From: Candidatus Thiodiazotropha sp. | GTDB taxonomy: Bacteria; Pseudomonadota; Gammaproteobacteria; Chromatiales; Chromatiaceae | Assembly: GCA_023838465.1 (NCBI GenBank) | Contig: JAIVEQ010000025.1 | Location: 1 to 60,228 of the forward strand | DNA length: 60,228 nt | Direction: 5' to 3' | Part shown: piece after piece, positions 29,026 through 40,028 of the stretch | Layout: the number at the start of each line of letters is the position of its first letter | How positions within the stretch are numbered: the stretch's first letter is position 1 | The notes under the pieces: generated by a model | What the model saw: only the letters and a program-made list of their open reading frames with translations | Told to the model about the DNA's origin: nothing | Database searches by the model: none | Position numbers and translations under genes: made by a program

Positions 29026-30315
29026 TTAGGTTGAAACGGTGGTCAGGACTTTCCCCTGGAGCTGTTGCTCTACCTCATCGATACCGGATATCAATACCTC
29101 GACGATGCGGTTTTTCAATTCAGTACCGGCAGCTCCTTCTGCTGTAATACGCAGATAGTTGGGCGTATAGCCTCTCCAGCCATCCTCATCACCGCCTTCG
29201 ATCAATACCGGCAGGGTACGGTTGAGATAGCGCCCCAACGTTTGCCGTTTCATTCGCTCAGTCAGTCGATGCAGTGTTTGGCTGCGTTGCCGTTTTATTT
29301 CCTGGCTGAGCGCCCCAGGCAGGCTGGCCGCCTTGGTACCCTGGCGGCACGAATAGGTAAAGATATGCAGATTGCCGAAGCCGATCTCTTCGACGAAGTC
29401 GAGGGTTTGCCGCCATTCGTCCTCAGTTTCACCGGGAAATCCAACAATGATATCGGTGGTGATATTGATATCCGGAACCCGCAGCCTCGCGGTCCCGACC
29501 AGTTGGCGATACTCGCTGCTGCGACAGCGGCGTGCCATACGTCGTAACACGCTGTCGGAACCACTTTGCAGCGGCAGGTGCAGGTGGGGCATGAAGCGGG
29601 AATTGTCAAACAGGGACCAGAAATTGTCAGGTAGATCCCAGGGTTCTATAGAGCCGATGCGCAGGCGAGGAATATCGGTTTTGTTCAGCACCTGGAGGAT
29701 CAGTTCAGCAATACTTGAACCGATATCACTGCCGTAGCCGCCAATGTGTACACCGGTCAGCACCACCTCCTGGATACCCTCACGGTGGAGGCGATTGATT
29801 TCAGCAATCACATCTTCGGTTGAGCGGCTACGTTCCTCGCCACGGGCCAGGGTGACAATACAGAAGGTGCAGCGGTAGCGGCAACCGTCCTGGACCTTGA
29901 TGAAGGCACGTTGACGACCGCGTTCCAACAGGCCGGTGGCATCGGGCTCCGTAGCCGCTGCCGGCATGACCTTGAGATCGAGTTTTTGGCTGACAAGTTC
30001 AACCAGCCGCTCTTTATCCTGGTTGTTGACGACCAGGTCGACCCCTTCCATCTCAAGGGTGGCCGTGGGATCCAATGAAGCGTAACAGCCACTGACAACC
30101 AGGCGGGCATTAGGATTTTGCCGGTTGCTACGACCCAATAGCTTACGAGACTTGCGTACCGCCTCCGCAGTGACAGCACAGGTGTTGACTACCAGCAGAT
30201 CGGCCTCTTCGGCACTATCGGTCATAGCATGCCCCTGGGCCTGAAAGTCACGGCTCCAGGTCTCCATCTCTGCCTCGTTGAGACGACAGCCCAGTGTCTT
30301 TAAATGGATGCGCAT
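29026..30315 (-). CDS. mtaB: tRNA threonylcarbamoyladenosine methylthiotransferase
   Basis: The radical-SAM enzyme adds a methylthio group to t6A37 of ANN-decoding tRNAs. I start at MRIHLKTLGCRLNEAE (30315) because the family's first cluster-binding cysteine lies within the first 15 residues. The frame could extend to 30420. The N-terminal MTTase domain has TLGCR, NTCAV and SGCYAS cysteines. The radical-SAM motif CRYRCTFC is near residue 155, and a TRAM domain forms the C-terminus. With 429 aa the length fits MtaB rather than MiaB. It is divergent from rmuC. Confidence 0.88.
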   Translation of the reverse strand: MRIHLKTLGCRLNEAEMETWSRDFQAQGHAMTDSAEEADLLVVNTCAVTAEAVRKSRKLLGRSNRQNPNARLVVSGCYASLDPTATLEMEGVDLVVNNQDKERLVELVSQKLDLKVMPAAATEPDATGLLERGRQRAFIKVQDGCRYRCTFCIVTLARGEERSRSTEDVIAEINRLHREGIQEVVLTGVHIGGYGSDIGSSIAELILQVLNKTDIPRLRIGSIEPWDLPDNFWSLFDNSRFMPHLHLPLQSGSDSVLRRMARRCRSSEYRQLVGTARLRVPDINITTDIIVGFPGETEDEWRQTLDFVEEIGFGNLHIFTYSCRQGTKAASLPGALSQEIKRQRSQTLHRLTERMKRQTLGRYLNRTLPVLIEGGDEDGWRGYTPNYLRITAEGAAGTELKNRIVEVLISGIDEVEQQLQGKVLTTVST

Positions 30316-30441
30316 TCGTTTGGTCGATAGATGTAAAGAGGCCCACTTAGGCATATGTTGGTCGGCAAAGGTAATGATTGCCGCAGCAGGATGCAAGTTT
30401 GGACTCAAGTTTTGAGTCACTGGATAGGATATAGTTTTGGC

Positions 30442-32013
30442 ATGGAATGGATTACTACAATGCCATCGCCCCTACAGCTCATATTCGTTTTGAGTCTGGT
30501 TGGTTTGGTACTCCTGGGTTGGGTGCTCTATTGGCTTGCCCGTCTACTCGATACCCAGCAGCGTGAGCAACTGACCAGGGTTCAGCATCAACAGACACTA
30601 CAAGAACTGTTGCATGATCAGGAACGCCGCTATGCCAGGGAGCAGAGCGAATTGCGCGACCTGATGACCGAGCGAATAGCTCGGGGTACTCTGGCACAAC
30701 AGCGCCTGTTGCACAGTATGCAACAGACCCAGATGGAGCGCTCCGATAAGCTCTATAATGGCATGGAACGGCGTTTTGGGGAGATGCATCAGAATCTCTC
30801 GGGCGATACGGGTCGCTTGCGCCTCGAACTGCTGGAGCAGTTCGAGGGGTTGAAAAAAGCGGTTACCGAAAGCCTGGGAGATGGACGGCTACAGTTACAG
30901 GAGAAGATGGGAGAGCTGCGTGAGTCGATGGCTCAGTCACTGGTGCGTCACCGGGAGGCTTTCGATGAACGCCAACTGGAAACCATGCGGCAACAGCATG
31001 AGACACTGCAGTCCGGGATGACGGAGGTGCGTAAGCAGGTGGCAGAGGCCCTGGTTCAGCACGCGGACAATCTGGGTAAACAGGTAACGGGATTGACTGA
31101 AACGACCGACCAGCGTCTCAAGGAGATTAGCGGGCAGGTTGAGAAACGCCTCAGTGAGGGCTTCGAAAAAACCACCGAGACCTTCAATCAGGTACTCACT
31201 CACCTGACCCGTATCGACGAGGCACAGAAAAAGATCACCGAGCTTTCCACCAATGTCGTCAGTCTACAAGAGGTGCTTTCAGACAAACGATCCCGTGGTG
31301 CTTTTGGCGAGGTGCAGCTGACAGCCCTGGTGCGGAATGTGATGCCGGAGTCGGGATTCGCCCTGCAACACACACTAAGCAATGGTCGACGCGTAGATTG
31401 TGTCTTGTTCCTGCCGGATCCCACCGGAAACGTGGCCATCGATTCCAAGTTTCCATTAGAGTCCTATCAGCGCATGTTGGATGATCAACTTCCGGAATCG
31501 GAACGCACTCAGGCGCAGCGACAATTCCGGGTCGATATCAAGAAACATATGGATGATATTGCTACCCGCTATATCGTTCCTGGCGAGACCTCTGACGGTG
31601 CTGTGATGTTCATCCCGGCGGAGGCGGTATTCGCTGAAATCCATGCCCATTTTCCCGATCTGGTGGAAGCGGCGTTTCGTAAGCGAGTCTGGTTGGTTTC
31701 ACCGACCACCATGATGGCTATTCTTACGACGGCAAGGGCGGTGCTAAAGGATGCAGCCACAAGGGAACAGGTACATATTATCCAGGAGCACCTGAGTGCC
31801 TTGTCGAAAGATTTCGGACGCTTTCAAAATCGCATGGATAACCTGGCGAGACACATTGGACAGGCTCATCAGGATGTCAGCGATGTGAACGTTTCCGCCC
31901 GTAAAATCAGCAGTCGTTTCGAAAAGATCGAAAAGGTCGAGCTGGACGAGGAGCAGGGGCCTGATCTGCCTGTCTTTCGCAAGGCCTCGTTGCAGGATGG
32001 AGAAGATCAGTAA
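30442..32013 (+). CDS. rmuC: DNA recombination protein RmuC homologue
   Basis: The start at MEWITTMPSP (30442) gives an N-terminal membrane anchor (LIFVLSLVGLVLLGWVLYWL), then a long coiled coil of about 230 residues rich in Gln and Glu. The conserved RmuC nuclease-like domain follows, with RGAFGEVQL, AIDSKFPLE and VSPTTMMAIL. The product is 523 aa. The frame is open from 30355, but the earlier start reaches into the promoter region shared with mtaB. RmuC limits DNA inversion at short repeats. Confidence 0.92.
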   Translation: MEWITTMPSPLQLIFVLSLVGLVLLGWVLYWLARLLDTQQREQLTRVQHQQTLQELLHDQERRYAREQSELRDLMTERIARGTLAQQRLLHSMQQTQMERSDKLYNGMERRFGEMHQNLSGDTGRLRLELLEQFEGLKKAVTESLGDGRLQLQEKMGELRESMAQSLVRHREAFDERQLETMRQQHETLQSGMTEVRKQVAEALVQHADNLGKQVTGLTETTDQRLKEISGQVEKRLSEGFEKTTETFNQVLTHLTRIDEAQKKITELSTNVVSLQEVLSDKRSRGAFGEVQLTALVRNVMPESGFALQHTLSNGRRVDCVLFLPDPTGNVAIDSKFPLESYQRMLDDQLPESERTQAQRQFRVDIKKHMDDIATRYIVPGETSDGAVMFIPAEAVFAEIHAHFPDLVEAAFRKRVWLVSPTTMMAILTTARAVLKDAATREQVHIIQEHLSALSKDFGRFQNRMDNLARHIGQAHQDVSDVNVSARKISSRFEKIEKVELDEEQGPDLPVFRKASLQDGEDQ

Positions 32014-32057
32014 TTCGATGGCTCCTCTTTTGGTGGCATGTCCGGGTAACGGTTGGA

Positions 32058-32408
32058 TTAGATAGGCTGCTTACATCCGTCACTATCAAGATTCACGTAG
32101 GTGATGGTGGTAGTGAATACGTTTTCCTCAGTGCCACTGTTGGGATCATCCGCATAGACTTTTGCCTGGTATCTCACCGAAGTATCGCCTTTTCTGAGCT
32201 GCTGTACATCAAAACGGAGAATGGTCCCTTCTCTGACACTGCGATGAAACTCCACTCTATCCATGCCAATGGTTACAAAATGACATCCGGGGAAGTCATG
32301 TACTGCAGCAATCCAGGCATATTCATCCACCCATTTAAGTAAATTACCACCAAACAGATACCCGTACTGATTCAAGTGCTGTGGCAGCACCAGTTTATGA
32401 TTTTCCAT
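32058..32408 (-). CDS. hotdog-fold acyl-CoA thioesterase (YciA-like)
   Basis: The 116-aa product opens with a hotdog thioesterase signature: the N-terminal HLNQYGYLFGGNLLKWVDE carries the catalytic Asp/Gly loop, and VTIGMDRVEFHRSVREG is the next strand. It probably hydrolyses short or medium acyl-CoA in the cytoplasm. It is a single-domain enzyme, slightly short for YciA. The ATG overlaps the stop of the upstream NTF2-like gene. Confidence 0.85.
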   Translation of the reverse strand: MENHKLVLPQHLNQYGYLFGGNLLKWVDEYAWIAAVHDFPGCHFVTIGMDRVEFHRSVREGTILRFDVQQLRKGDTSVRYQAKVYADDPNSGTEENVFTTTITYVNLDSDGCKQPI

Positions 32409-32821
32409 TACATTTCCATGTCCGGTACATGCAGGCTGGGAGGGGGTGGTGTGGGTGAGTTCTGATGCATCAGCAGTTGCCAGCCCTGGTCACTTTTGCG
32501 ATAGACGTTAGTCGCATAGACAGGTGTGGGTGGTTGCCCCGATGAACTGACTTTCTCCTCAACCAGGTGGATGGCCAGTTTGTCGGTTTCAATCCAGTGC
32601 ATATGCCTGATCTCTATTTCAAGGGTGATATCCCCTTTGAATAGTGGTTCCCAGAGTGTGCGGATACCATCCGCTCCACGCTGGACCGGCATCATAGGCA
32701 GCAGGCAGAGAATGTCTTCGCTTCTCTCCCAGACTGACATCAAAGCCTCCAGATCTTTCTCTTCTATAGCGTCGTAGTAGGCATCTTCCGCATCTTGGGG
32801 TGTGACGTGATTGTTTGGCAT
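32408..32821 (-). CDS. SnoaL/NTF2-like small protein
   Basis: The 137-aa product has the ketosteroid-isomerase/SnoaL-like fold pattern: an N-terminal helix pair (AYYDAIEEKDLEALMSVW), a hydrophobic strand, a central helix and a final beta-sheet ending in GWQLLMHQNSP. Such proteins of the DUF4440 type are small enzymes or ligand binders, and here the substrate is unknown. It overlaps the thioesterase gene by one base and is probably co-expressed with it. Confidence 0.8.
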   Translation of the reverse strand: MPNNHVTPQDAEDAYYDAIEEKDLEALMSVWERSEDILCLLPMMPVQRGADGIRTLWEPLFKGDITLEIEIRHMHWIETDKLAIHLVEEKVSSSGQPPTPVYATNVYRKSDQGWQLLMHQNSPTPPPPSLHVPDMEM

Positions 32822-33042
32822 GAATGGCTATCCAAGTTGATAAGGTATGGGTGAAGCGCCATTCTATAAGCTTTAGCCGATAGATCGAAATAGCTGATCG
32901 TCGTCCAATGATTTTGTCGAATGTCGTTGATGTGTGCCTGTTTCAGTTTTTTGTGAGAGTAAGTGGTGCTACGCATATTCACTAACTGATCCTCTTTCCG
33001 TATCATCTGGCCACCTCATTCAACCAAGTCGCACCCGAATAG

Positions 33043-35292
33043 ATGACTGACAACATTGATCAAAGCTTTGAAGGGATAGAGCAGGTCCCGCTCAGCCAGT
33101 TTACAGAGAAGGCCTACCTGAACTACTCCATGTATGTCATTCTCGACCGGGCCTTGCCGAATATTGGTGATGGCCTGAAACCGGTCCAGCGCCGCATCGT
33201 CTATGCGATGTCGGAGCTGGGGCTCAGTGCTAGCGCCAAATTCAAGAAATCTGCCCGCACCGTCGGTGACGTGCTTGGTAAATTCCATCCCCATGGCGAT
33301 TCAGCCTGTTATGAGGCTATGGTGTTGATGGCGCAGAGTTTCTCATACCGCTACCCACTGGTGGACGGACAGGGCAACTGGGGCTCGCCGGATGACCCTA
33401 AATCCTTTGCGGCAATGCGCTATACCGAGTCGAAGCTGACTGCCTATGCACAGCTGTTGCTCTCGGAACTGGGTCAGGGGACAGTGGATTGGGTGCCAAA
33501 TTTCGACGGTACCCTGCGCGAGCCTACTATCCTGCCTGCCAGACTCCCGAATGTGTTATTGAACGGTACGTCGGGTATCGCAGTAGGCATGGCAACCGAT
33601 ATCCCGCCCCACAACCTGCGGGAAGTGACAAATGCCTGCATCCACCTGCTGGAGTCCCCAAAGGCTACCCTGGCCGATTTAATGATCTATGTGCAGGGGC
33701 CGGATTATCCGACTGAAGCAGAGATCATTACCCCGCCAGAAGAGCTGGTCAAACTTTATCAAACGGGTCATGGCTCAATCCGTATGCGTGCCTGCTATGA
33801 GCGGGAGAATGGCGACATTATTGTCACCGCACTACCGCATCAGGTATCGGGTGCAAAGGTGTTGGAGCAGATTGCCGCACAGATGCAGAGCAAAAAACTG
33901 CCGATGGTCGAGGACTTACGGGATGAGTCGGATCATGAAAATCCGACCCGGCTGGTCATTGTGCCTCGCTCCAATCGGGTCGATGTGGAGCGGGTCATGT
34001 CCCATCTTTTCGCTACCACTGATCTGGAGCGAACCTACCGGGTCAATATCAACTTGATCGGTATTGATGGCCGGCCAGCGGTGAAGGATCTGCTGACACT
34101 GCTTAAGGAGTGGCTCAGTTTCCGTACCGAAACTGTTCGCAAGCGTCTTCAGTATCGCTTGGATCAGGTGCTTGATCGGTTGCATATCCTGCAGGGCCTG
34201 ATGATCGCTTACCTCAACATTGATGAAGTGATTGCCATCATTCGCTATGAGGAGGATCCCAAAGCAGAGCTAATGGAACGATTTTCGCTCTCAGAGATGC
34301 AGGCTGAGGCGATCCTCAATCTGCGTCTGCGTCATCTGGCCAAGCTGGAAGAGATGAAGATACGTGGTGAACAGGATGAGCTGGAGAAGGAGCGTAAGTC
34401 ACTACAACTGATTCTTGGTTCCAACCAGCGCCTGCGTACGCTGATTCGTAAGGAGCTCAAGGCCGATGCCGAACAGTATGGGGATGATCGTCGTTCCCCT
34501 ATTGTTGAACGATCATCCGCAGAGGCACTGGCAGAAACTGACTTGACCCCCAGTGAGGCCGTTACTGTGGTGCTTTCTGAAAAGGGTTGGGCGCGTGCTG
34601 CCAAAGGGCACGATATTGATCCTACGACGCTCAACTACCGGGCTGGTGATGGCTTTCATGCTGCAGCACGTCTGCGCAGTAATCAGCAAGCGGTTTTTAT
34701 CGACTCCAATGGCCGCAGCTATTCCTTACTGGCGCATACACTACCCTCTGCACGCAGTCAGGGTGAGCCTCTGACGGGTCGCTTGTCACCCGCAGCAGGT
34801 GCAACTTTCTGTGCAGCGGTCGGAGGCGACCCGGGCGGTGAATATCTGCTTGCCTCCGATGCAGGTTATGGTTTTCGTGTCAGGTTGGCGGATATGCTGG
34901 CTAAAAACAAATCGGGTAAGGCGTTGCTCTCCCTACCCAAAGGGGGCCAGGTTCTAACCCCGGTTTCGATCATCGATATTAACCACGATCGGGTTGTAGC
35001 GATCTCCAATGAGGGGCGTATGCTGGTCTTTCCTGTCACCGAGTTGCCGCAATTGGCGCGTGGCAAAGGCAATAAGATCATCAGCATTCCGCCTAAAAGA
35101 GTGGCTTCCAGAGAAGAATTCGTTGTTGCACTGGCTGTTGTACCACAGGGGGGGAGTTTGATTGCCCATGCTGGCAAGCGTTATATCGTGCTCAAACCCT
35201 CGGATCTAGACAATTACCAGGGTGAGCGGGGACGACGTGGCGGCAAACTTCCACGGGGTTTTCAGCGGGTCGATCGGGTTGAGGTGAATTGA
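33043..35292 (+). CDS. parC: DNA topoisomerase IV subunit A
   Basis: ParC is the cleavage subunit of topoisomerase IV, which unlinks daughter chromosomes together with ParE. The 749-aa length matches. The quinolone-resistance region reads [12 protein letters not shown], with Ser and Glu at the sensitive positions. The catalytic tyrosine is in AMRYTESKL. The GyrA/ParC tower and a beta-pinwheel domain follow. The usual ParC C-terminus without a GyrA box supports parC over gyrA. parE is not adjacent. Confidence 0.96.
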   Translation: MTDNIDQSFEGIEQVPLSQFTEKAYLNYSMYVILDRALPNIGDGLKPVQRRIVYAMSELGLSASAKFKKSARTVGDVLGKFHPHGDSACYEAMVLMAQSFSYRYPLVDGQGNWGSPDDPKSFAAMRYTESKLTAYAQLLLSELGQGTVDWVPNFDGTLREPTILPARLPNVLLNGTSGIAVGMATDIPPHNLREVTNACIHLLESPKATLADLMIYVQGPDYPTEAEIITPPEELVKLYQTGHGSIRMRACYERENGDIIVTALPHQVSGAKVLEQIAAQMQSKKLPMVEDLRDESDHENPTRLVIVPRSNRVDVERVMSHLFATTDLERTYRVNINLIGIDGRPAVKDLLTLLKEWLSFRTETVRKRLQYRLDQVLDRLHILQGLMIAYLNIDEVIAIIRYEEDPKAELMERFSLSEMQAEAILNLRLRHLAKLEEMKIRGEQDELEKERKSLQLILGSNQRLRTLIRKELKADAEQYGDDRRSPIVERSSAEALAETDLTPSEAVTVVLSEKGWARAAKGHDIDPTTLNYRAGDGFHAAARLRSNQQAVFIDSNGRSYSLLAHTLPSARSQGEPLTGRLSPAAGATFCAAVGGDPGGEYLLASDAGYGFRVRLADMLAKNKSGKALLSLPKGGQVLTPVSIIDINHDRVVAISNEGRMLVFPVTELPQLARGKGNKIISIPPKRVASREEFVVALAVVPQGGSLIAHAGKRYIVLKPSDLDNYQGERGRRGGKLPRGFQRVDRVEVN

Positions 35293-35441
35293 TTGTGTGA
35301 TTCTTAGGCTCATCCAGTGGTCCTTGACGGCCCTGGATATTTTCGCGGATTGGTGCACAATTAGAAACACCTACATAAAAATAACTGATTGGCTTCGTTA
35401 TCGATCCGCATAATAGTTCAAATGCCTGACAAAGCAGATCA

Positions 35442-35726
35442 TCAGACTTTTTTTAATACATCGGATAACCGCTTCCTGATCTTTTTCACAAGCTTATTCA
35501 ATGCCTTGCCTAGTTTTTTCGGCTTATTGCCATGCTTCTCTGTGATCTCTGTAAAGCGTTTTTCGTATTTCCTGGCTTTTGAACGTTCTTTCTTGTCGGC
35601 GTTATCGAGCTGTTTACGGAGCTTTTTCTTGTGCAGCGCTTCAATCAGTTCACGATCACGCTTTGCGAAATAGAGATCCTCTTCAGCCTGCCCTTTGAGC
35701 CACAGCTTTTTGAGCGAGTCAGCCAT
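35442..35726 (-). CDS. small basic hypothetical protein
   Basis: The 94-aa product is very rich in Lys, Arg and Glu (KKKLRKQLDNADKKERSKARK) and probably a long helix or coiled coil. A ribosome site (ggag) lies upstream of the ATG. There is no known domain, and RNA or nucleic-acid binding is only suggested by charge. It is convergent with parC. Confidence 0.6.
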   Translation of the reverse strand: MADSLKKLWLKGQAEEDLYFAKRDRELIEALHKKKLRKQLDNADKKERSKARKYEKRFTEITEKHGNKPKKLGKALNKLVKKIRKRLSDVLKKV

Positions 35727-36133
35727 CTATTTTCTCCGGTTGTTATCTGATTAGACCTGAATTTATACGTTTGGTTAATGTGATCTCCAGATGGCCACAT
35801 TACCCAGGCCAGGCAGTGACCACAAGGTATTGATGTTAGCTCCCTACTTATGCTGCTGGAGAAGGCATTTGAGCTCATCATGGTGGCAATACCTGCCCTT
35901 AACACGGGGCATTAACCGAGAAATGACAACTCGTCCGAGGCTCCCTTTATTTCATTTGCTGATAAAAACTGACTATTCAGGTGCCTATAGTGGCATTTTG
36001 AAGCGTTGTTGATAGATCTATAGATGTCGGCTGGCCATGGCCTGAATGAGGTGTCTGATTATAGTATGGGTTTCATTTAGGCTCATTTCACGATTAAGTC
36101 ACAATTGACGTAGAGACTTGATCCATTCATCGT
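35727..36133. other. 407-bp gap, possibly a heavily decayed regulator gene
   Basis: Short stretches in different frames faintly resemble a response regulator, such as HKVLML near 35823 and LLMLLEKAFELI near 35850. Many stops and frame changes intervene. I give this as a weak impression only; no intact gene is present. Confidence 0.25.
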
Positions 36134-36139
36134 TATAAT
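36134..36139 (+). promoter_or_regulatory. probable -10 box of the tRNA-Leu gene
   Basis: A perfect TATAAT lies 51 bases upstream of the tRNA. The matching -35 region at a 17-base spacing (TAGAGA) is poor; TTGACG at 36105 is too far away. Confidence 0.4.
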
Positions 36140-36188
36140 GGTGAGTTCACAGCTAGGCAATGGCGATTTTTTCGCCACCAGGCTGATA

Positions 36189-36274
<86 letters not shown>

Positions 36275-36367
36275 TTTTTCCCTGGTGATTGCCAACCGCA
36301 ATTTTCAGGATAATTCCAGTCTTTTTACATTGAGCTAATGGCAGAACGGGCTGTCAGGAGAAGAATA

Positions 36368-37654
36368 ATGCAAGTTTCGGTGGAATCGGGAGAAGGGCTT
36401 GAGCGACGTCTTACCGTCGAATTGCCAGCTGAGCAGGTCGAAGTGGAAGTCACCAAGCGTCTGAAGAAAATTGGCCGAACCGCCAAACTGGATGGCTTCC
36501 GTCCTGGCAAAGTGCCAATGAACATGTTGCGCCGCAACTATGGTGGGCAGGTTCTGCAAGAGGTCTATGGCCATATGATCGAGACCAGCTATCAGGAGGC
36601 GATTCAGCAAGAGAAGCTGCATCCCGCCGGGATGCCGAAGATCGAGCCGAAAGAGGCGACTGAAGAGGGACTATTCAGCTATGTGGCCACCTTGGAGATT
36701 ATGCCTGAAGTCGAGTTGGCCAAGCTCGAGGGCGAGATAAAGCGTCCTGTCGCCGAAGTCGGTGATCAGGATATTGAAGCCATGATCGATAAACTGCGCA
36801 AACAAAAGGCAACCTGGAACAGTGTGGAGCGCGCCGCCGAAGAGGGTGATCAGGTCAAAATCAACTTCAGTGGAATGGTAGACGGTGAGGCCTTTGAAGG
36901 CGGCAGTGCCGAAGGTGTTGACCTTGTGCTCGGTTCAAAACGCATGATCGATGGCTTTGAGAGCGGCCTGGTTGGTATGGTCAAAGAGGAAAAACGCAGC
37001 ATCGATCTGAAATTCCCTGACGATTACCAGGTAGAAGAGCTGGCGGGTAAGCCTGTAACGTTTGAAGTAGAGGTCAACGAGGTCTCTGAAGAGATACTGC
37101 CCTCACTAGATGACAATTTTGCCAAGGATTTTGGTGCAGAGGGTGGAGTGGACAAGCTGAAGACGGATATTCGTGAAAACATGGAAAGGGAACTCGACCA
37201 ACGTATCAAGTCCAAGATCAAGAGCCAGGCGATGGATCTGATCTATCAATTGAACCCAATTGATCTTCCTAATGCCTTGATTGAAGAGGAGATTGAGGCG
37301 CTGCGCAAGCAGACACGGGAACAGATGGGGCAGGGTGCCGGTAGTTTCGAGTTACCCCGTGAAATGTTCGAGGAGCAGGCAAAACGACGTGTGACCTTGG
37401 GCTTGGTTATCGGAGAAATCATTAAACAAAACGATATTCAGGTCGATAATGATCGTGTAAGTAAGACAATCGAAGAGTTTGCAGCCAGTTATGAGCAGCC
37501 TGAAGAAGTAGTCAAATACTATTATGGCAATCAGCAACAGCTGGCATCGGTGCAGAATGTTGTACTGGAAGATCAGATCGTCGATTGGGTAATGGATCAG
37601 GCCACTGTATCAGACGAGCAGACCACTTTTGCAGCATTAACAGAGCAGAGTTGA
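36368..37654 (+). CDS. tig: trigger factor
   Basis: This ribosome-bound chaperone and prolyl isomerase meets nascent chains. I start at [15 protein letters not shown] (36368), the conserved N-terminus; the frame is open from 36338. The ribosome-binding signature [10 protein letters not shown] is at about residues 43-52. The FKBP-type domain has [16 protein letters not shown] and the C-terminal helical arms complete 428 aa. It is the first gene of tig-clpP-clpX-lon, with 11 bp to clpP. Confidence 0.97.
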   Translation: MQVSVESGEGLERRLTVELPAEQVEVEVTKRLKKIGRTAKLDGFRPGKVPMNMLRRNYGGQVLQEVYGHMIETSYQEAIQQEKLHPAGMPKIEPKEATEEGLFSYVATLEIMPEVELAKLEGEIKRPVAEVGDQDIEAMIDKLRKQKATWNSVERAAEEGDQVKINFSGMVDGEAFEGGSAEGVDLVLGSKRMIDGFESGLVGMVKEEKRSIDLKFPDDYQVEELAGKPVTFEVEVNEVSEEILPSLDDNFAKDFGAEGGVDKLKTDIRENMERELDQRIKSKIKSQAMDLIYQLNPIDLPNALIEEEIEALRKQTREQMGQGAGSFELPREMFEEQAKRRVTLGLVIGEIIKQNDIQVDNDRVSKTIEEFAASYEQPEEVVKYYYGNQQQLASVQNVVLEDQIVDWVMDQATVSDEQTTFAALTEQS

Positions 37655-37665
37655 TTTCTGAGGTA

Positions 37666-38313
37666 ATGAAACTAATGAACGAAAGATTCCAATCAGGCAT
37701 GCCGGATGCAAATAATCTTGGCCTGGTTCCTATCGTCATAGAGCAGACCGCCAGGGGCGAACGCTCTTTCGATATCTACTCAAGACTGCTCAAGGAGCGG
37801 GTCATCTTTCTGGTTGGGCCGGTGGAAGACCATATGGCCAACCTGGTAGTTGCACAGTTGTTGTTTCTCGAGTCAGAGAACCCGGACAAGGATATCCACC
37901 TCTACATCAATTCGCCGGGTGGATCGGTTACGGCAGGTCTCTCAATCTACGACACCATGCAGTTCGTACGCCCGGACGTTAGCACCATGTGCATAGGTCA
38001 GGCAGCCAGTATGGGTGCGTTGTTACTGACCGGCGGTGCGAAGGGTAAGCGCTATTGTGTACCTAACTCACGGATGATGATTCATCAGCCATTGGGTGGT
38101 TTTCAAGGGCAGGCCTCAGATATCGAGATTCATGCAAAAGAGATTCTACTGATACGTGAGCGCCTGAATACCATTCTGGCCCTGCATACGGGTCAGACCC
38201 TGGAGAAGATCGCTGAAGATACCGAACGAGATAACTTTATGAGTGGTGAAGACTCGGTGGCTTATGGTTTGATTGACACTGTTTTGACCAATCGTGAGGG
38301 TGTTGAGAAGTAA
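37666..38313 (+). CDS. clpP: ATP-dependent Clp protease proteolytic subunit
   Basis: The serine peptidase forms the double-heptamer chamber that works with ClpX. I choose the ATG at 37666 ([11 protein letters not shown]) over the longer frame from 37585, which overlaps tig; this gives 215 aa. The catalytic serine is in GQAASMGA and the histidine in MIHQPLGG, with an aspartate further on. A pro-peptide-like N-terminus precedes [17 protein letters not shown]. Confidence 0.97.
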   Translation: MKLMNERFQSGMPDANNLGLVPIVIEQTARGERSFDIYSRLLKERVIFLVGPVEDHMANLVVAQLLFLESENPDKDIHLYINSPGGSVTAGLSIYDTMQFVRPDVSTMCIGQAASMGALLLTGGAKGKRYCVPNSRMMIHQPLGGFQGQASDIEIHAKEILLIRERLNTILALHTGQTLEKIAEDTERDNFMSGEDSVAYGLIDTVLTNREGVEK

Positions 38314-38364
38314 ATAACCAGTTTCAGGAAGCGGTTGAAGCATGCGGAGGATGGCCTGATACTC

Positions 38365-38454
38365 ATGTCAGAGTTTTATGACTCTATCCTTGCCATCTAT
38401 GCGCAGTTGGATATGATTGGGTTAAAGCAGGTTGATTACGGCTTGGAGGAGTGA
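38365..38454 (+). CDS. possible 29-aa small ORF between clpP and clpX
   Basis: ATG to TGA reads MSEFYDSILAIYAQLDMIG and ends nine bases from it in codons, with its stop just before the clpX start. No well-spaced ribosome site is visible. It may be chance. I record it because its end overlaps the clpX ribosome-binding region. Confidence 0.2.
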   Translation: MSEFYDSILAIYAQLDMIGLKQVDYGLEE

Positions 38455-38457
38455 GAT

Positions 38458-39732
38458 ATGGGCAGTGACAAGAGCGGGAAAGGTGATGACGGCAAGCTGC
38501 TGTATTGCTCCTTTTGCGGCAAGAGTCAGCACGAGGTACGTAAACTAATTGCCGGTCCCTCCGTCTTTATCTGTGATGAATGTGTCGAGCTCTGCAATGA
38601 TATTATCCGCGAGGAGATGCAGGACCCCGGGGAAGAGAATATCAATAAGCTTCCCAAGCCACATGAGATTAAAAAGACGCTTGATCAGTATGTTATAGGT
38701 CAACAGAGAGCAAAAAAGGTACTCTCTGTCGCGGTATATAATCACTACAAGCGGCTCGATGCCATCGGCAAAGAGAGTGAGGTCGAGCTGGCAAAATCGA
38801 ATATCCTCCTGATCGGTCCCACCGGTTCAGGTAAGACCCTGCTGGCTGAGACCCTTGCACGACTTCTGAATGTACCTTTCACCATCGCTGACGCCACTAC
38901 CCTCACCGAGGCGGGCTATGTTGGTGAAGATGTAGAGAACATCATTCAAAAGTTACTGCAGAAATGTGACTATGATGTGGAAAAGGCCCAAACAGGCATA
39001 GTCTACATCGATGAAATCGATAAAATTTCCAGAAAATCTGATAATCCCTCCATTACTCGCGATGTTTCAGGTGAGGGTGTACAGCAGGCCTTGCTGAAGT
39101 TGATTGAGGGAACAGTGGCCTCGGTTCCTCCCCAGGGTGGTCGTAAACATCCTCAACAGGAGTTTCTGCAGGTTAATACCTCGAATATCCTGTTTATCGT
39201 AGGTGGTGCCTTCGCCGGGCTTGAAAAAGTCATCAAGGATCGATCTGAAAAGGGCGGCATCGGCTTTTCGGCCGAGGTGAAGAGTAAGGATGATGCGCGC
39301 TCAATCGGCGACATTATTGTTGATGTTGAACCCGAGGATCTTATCAAATACGGGCTGATTCCCGAATTTGTGGGGCGCCTGCCTGTGGTTGCAACACTGC
39401 AGGAGCTGGATGAGGATTCGCTGGTCAAGATCCTTACTGAGCCGAAGAACGCCCTGACCAAGCAGTATGGTCGTCTCTTCGAGATGGAGGGTTGTGAGTT
39501 GGAGATCCGCGAAGATGCACTCCGGTCCATTGCCCGCAAGGCCATGTTGCGTAAGACCGGTGCACGAGGGCTGCGAACAATTCTGGAGCAAGTGTTGCTG
39601 GACACCATGTATGACCTTCCCTCTATGGATGAGGTGGCGAAAGTCGTAGTGGATGAGGCTGTGATCGCTGGAGAGTCAGATCCGTTGATGATCTATGAAA
39701 ACAGCGATAAGCAAATTGCTGCATCCGACTAG
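38458..39732 (+). CDS. clpX: ATP-dependent Clp protease ATP-binding subunit ClpX
   Basis: The AAA+ unfoldase delivers substrates to ClpP. The N-terminal zinc domain has CSFCGK and CDECVELC. Walker A is GPTGSGKT and Walker [11 protein letters not shown] sensor region and the IGF-type loop ([10 protein letters not shown]) that docks on ClpP are visible. With 424 aa it is full length. A good ribosome site (ggagg) is upstream. Confidence 0.97.
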   Translation: MGSDKSGKGDDGKLLYCSFCGKSQHEVRKLIAGPSVFICDECVELCNDIIREEMQDPGEENINKLPKPHEIKKTLDQYVIGQQRAKKVLSVAVYNHYKRLDAIGKESEVELAKSNILLIGPTGSGKTLLAETLARLLNVPFTIADATTLTEAGYVGEDVENIIQKLLQKCDYDVEKAQTGIVYIDEIDKISRKSDNPSITRDVSGEGVQQALLKLIEGTVASVPPQGGRKHPQQEFLQVNTSNILFIVGGAFAGLEKVIKDRSEKGGIGFSAEVKSKDDARSIGDIIVDVEPEDLIKYGLIPEFVGRLPVVATLQELDEDSLVKILTEPKNALTKQYGRLFEMEGCELEIREDALRSIARKAMLRKTGARGLRTILEQVLLDTMYDLPSMDEVAKVVVDEAVIAGESDPLMIYENSDKQIAASD

Positions 39733-39866
39733 TTATTGCGTGTGTCCATTCAGTTGGCCCGGTAGCAGGTACATACAGTATACGATTTTTACCTGAAGTT
39801 CCGGGTATCTCATTGAATGGATAGTAAAACTGTCATTGGTGCGCTAAATACCCGTTGCATATTGGG
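39733..39866. other. clpX-lon spacer, first part
   Basis: No gene is visible. Only the probable lon promoter (described separately) stands out in the 296-bp gap between clpX and lon. Confidence 0.4.
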
Positions 39867-39895
39867 CTTGAAAGATCTAGCCTCCGTCCTTATAT
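39867..39895 (+). promoter_or_regulatory. putative sigma-32 heat-shock promoter of lon
   Basis: The exact -35 box CTTGAAA (39867-39873) is followed after 14 bases by CCTTATAT (39888-39895), which matches six of eight positions of the -10 consensus CCCCATnT. The start codon of lon is about 134 bases downstream. A heat-shock promoter is established for lon in E. coli; here it rests on the sequence match only. Confidence 0.6.
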
Positions 39896-40028
39896 AGAGG
39901 ATCTATATGGTTAAGCAGATCCGGATTGAACATACCTACCCACACTAAAATCAAATCCCTGTACTGACTCTGTCATACCTGCGGTTGAAGTTTTTTGAGC
40001 AGTGACGCTGCCAAACGAGGATAATTTT

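Noticed and set aside
35791..36012. 73-aa gene in the parC-tig interval
   Set aside because: The frame only resembles a regulator in short pieces spread over different frames. I treat it as possible decayed sequence.
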